Shown: in pieces, positions 63,984 to 64,000 of the stretch
How positions within the stretch are numbered: the first letter of the stretch is position 1
How the letters are laid out: each line of letters begins with the position of its first letter
From: Cyanodermella asteris
Lineage: Eukaryota; Ascomycota; Lecanoromycetes; Ostropales; Stictidaceae
Assembly (NCBI GenBank): GCA_900618795.1
Contig: UYJD01000006.1
Location: 788,785 to 852,784, forward strand
DNA length: 64,000 nucleotides
Direction: 5' to 3'
The notes under the pieces: generated by a model
Databases searched by the model: none
What the model was told of the DNA's origin: nothing
Seen by the model: only the letters and a program-made list of their open reading frames with translations
Program-made: the position numbers and the translations under genes

Positions 63984-64000
63984 CCTGGAGCTGCGGTTCA

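Noticed and set aside
1-64000. tRNA genes, CRISPR arrays, retroelements or DNA transposons
   Set aside because: I saw no tRNA-like B-box context, no spaced direct repeats and no transposase or reverse transcriptase motif in any frame.

Overview
The window is nuclear DNA of a filamentous ascomycete, most likely a Dothideomycete. Signs of this are genes on both strands, short GT-AG introns of about 45-90 bp with CTRAY branch points, a fungal rhodopsin-fold (PTH11-like) protein, DUF6536 and DUF6594 proteins, a GH54 arabinofuranosidase, an LCL3 nuclease and a Bub2 checkpoint GAP. The genus is an inference; the gene content is read directly. I rebuilt exon structures by hand from splice signals and reading phase, and every multi-exon model below keeps frame across all junctions unless stated.

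Left third (1-23 kb): the 3' end of an unidentified gene; a DEDDy 3'-5' exonuclease; LSM5; RPB11; a HYPK-like NatA partner; a small secreted cysteine protein; a cAMP-receptor-like GPCR behind a 3.4 kb gene-free upstream region; a SnoaL-like gene that looks frameshifted; a secreted CAP/PR-1 protein with collagen-like triplets; a small membrane protein; a seven-exon rhodopsin-fold protein; a 681-base assembly gap; and a GH54 enzyme that lacks its usual CBM42 and ends 85 bp from the gap.

Middle (23-47 kb): a secreted SRPBCC-like protein; a NIPA-type and a Mnr2/CorA-type magnesium transporter about 2 kb apart with a glutathione transferase between them; a small mitochondrial membrane protein; a DUF6536 protein with an in-frame TGA; a lectin-like type II membrane protein; a DUF6594 protein; a 96-residue protein in three exons; a caspase-like peptidase; and an unknown membrane protein whose stop codon sits in the loop of a strong hairpin.

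Right part (47-64 kb): LCL3 and EMC6 share a short divergent promoter. They are followed by a WrbA-type quinone reductase with a predicted CaaX box, a Bub2 GAP, the arginine-specific carbamoyl-phosphate synthase large subunit, and a very long repeat and coiled-coil protein running to the right edge. Two related 12-bp degenerate minisatellites lie at 52.0 and 58.7 kb.

There is no operon or obvious biosynthetic cluster. Most genes are housekeeping (RNA polymerase II, LSM ring, NatA, ER membrane complex, arginine synthesis, mitotic exit). The secreted proteins (CAP, GH54, small cysteine protein, SRPBCC-like) and the two receptor-type membrane proteins fit a plant-associated or saprotrophic life. 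I found no tRNA, rRNA, CRISPR array or recognisable transposable element.
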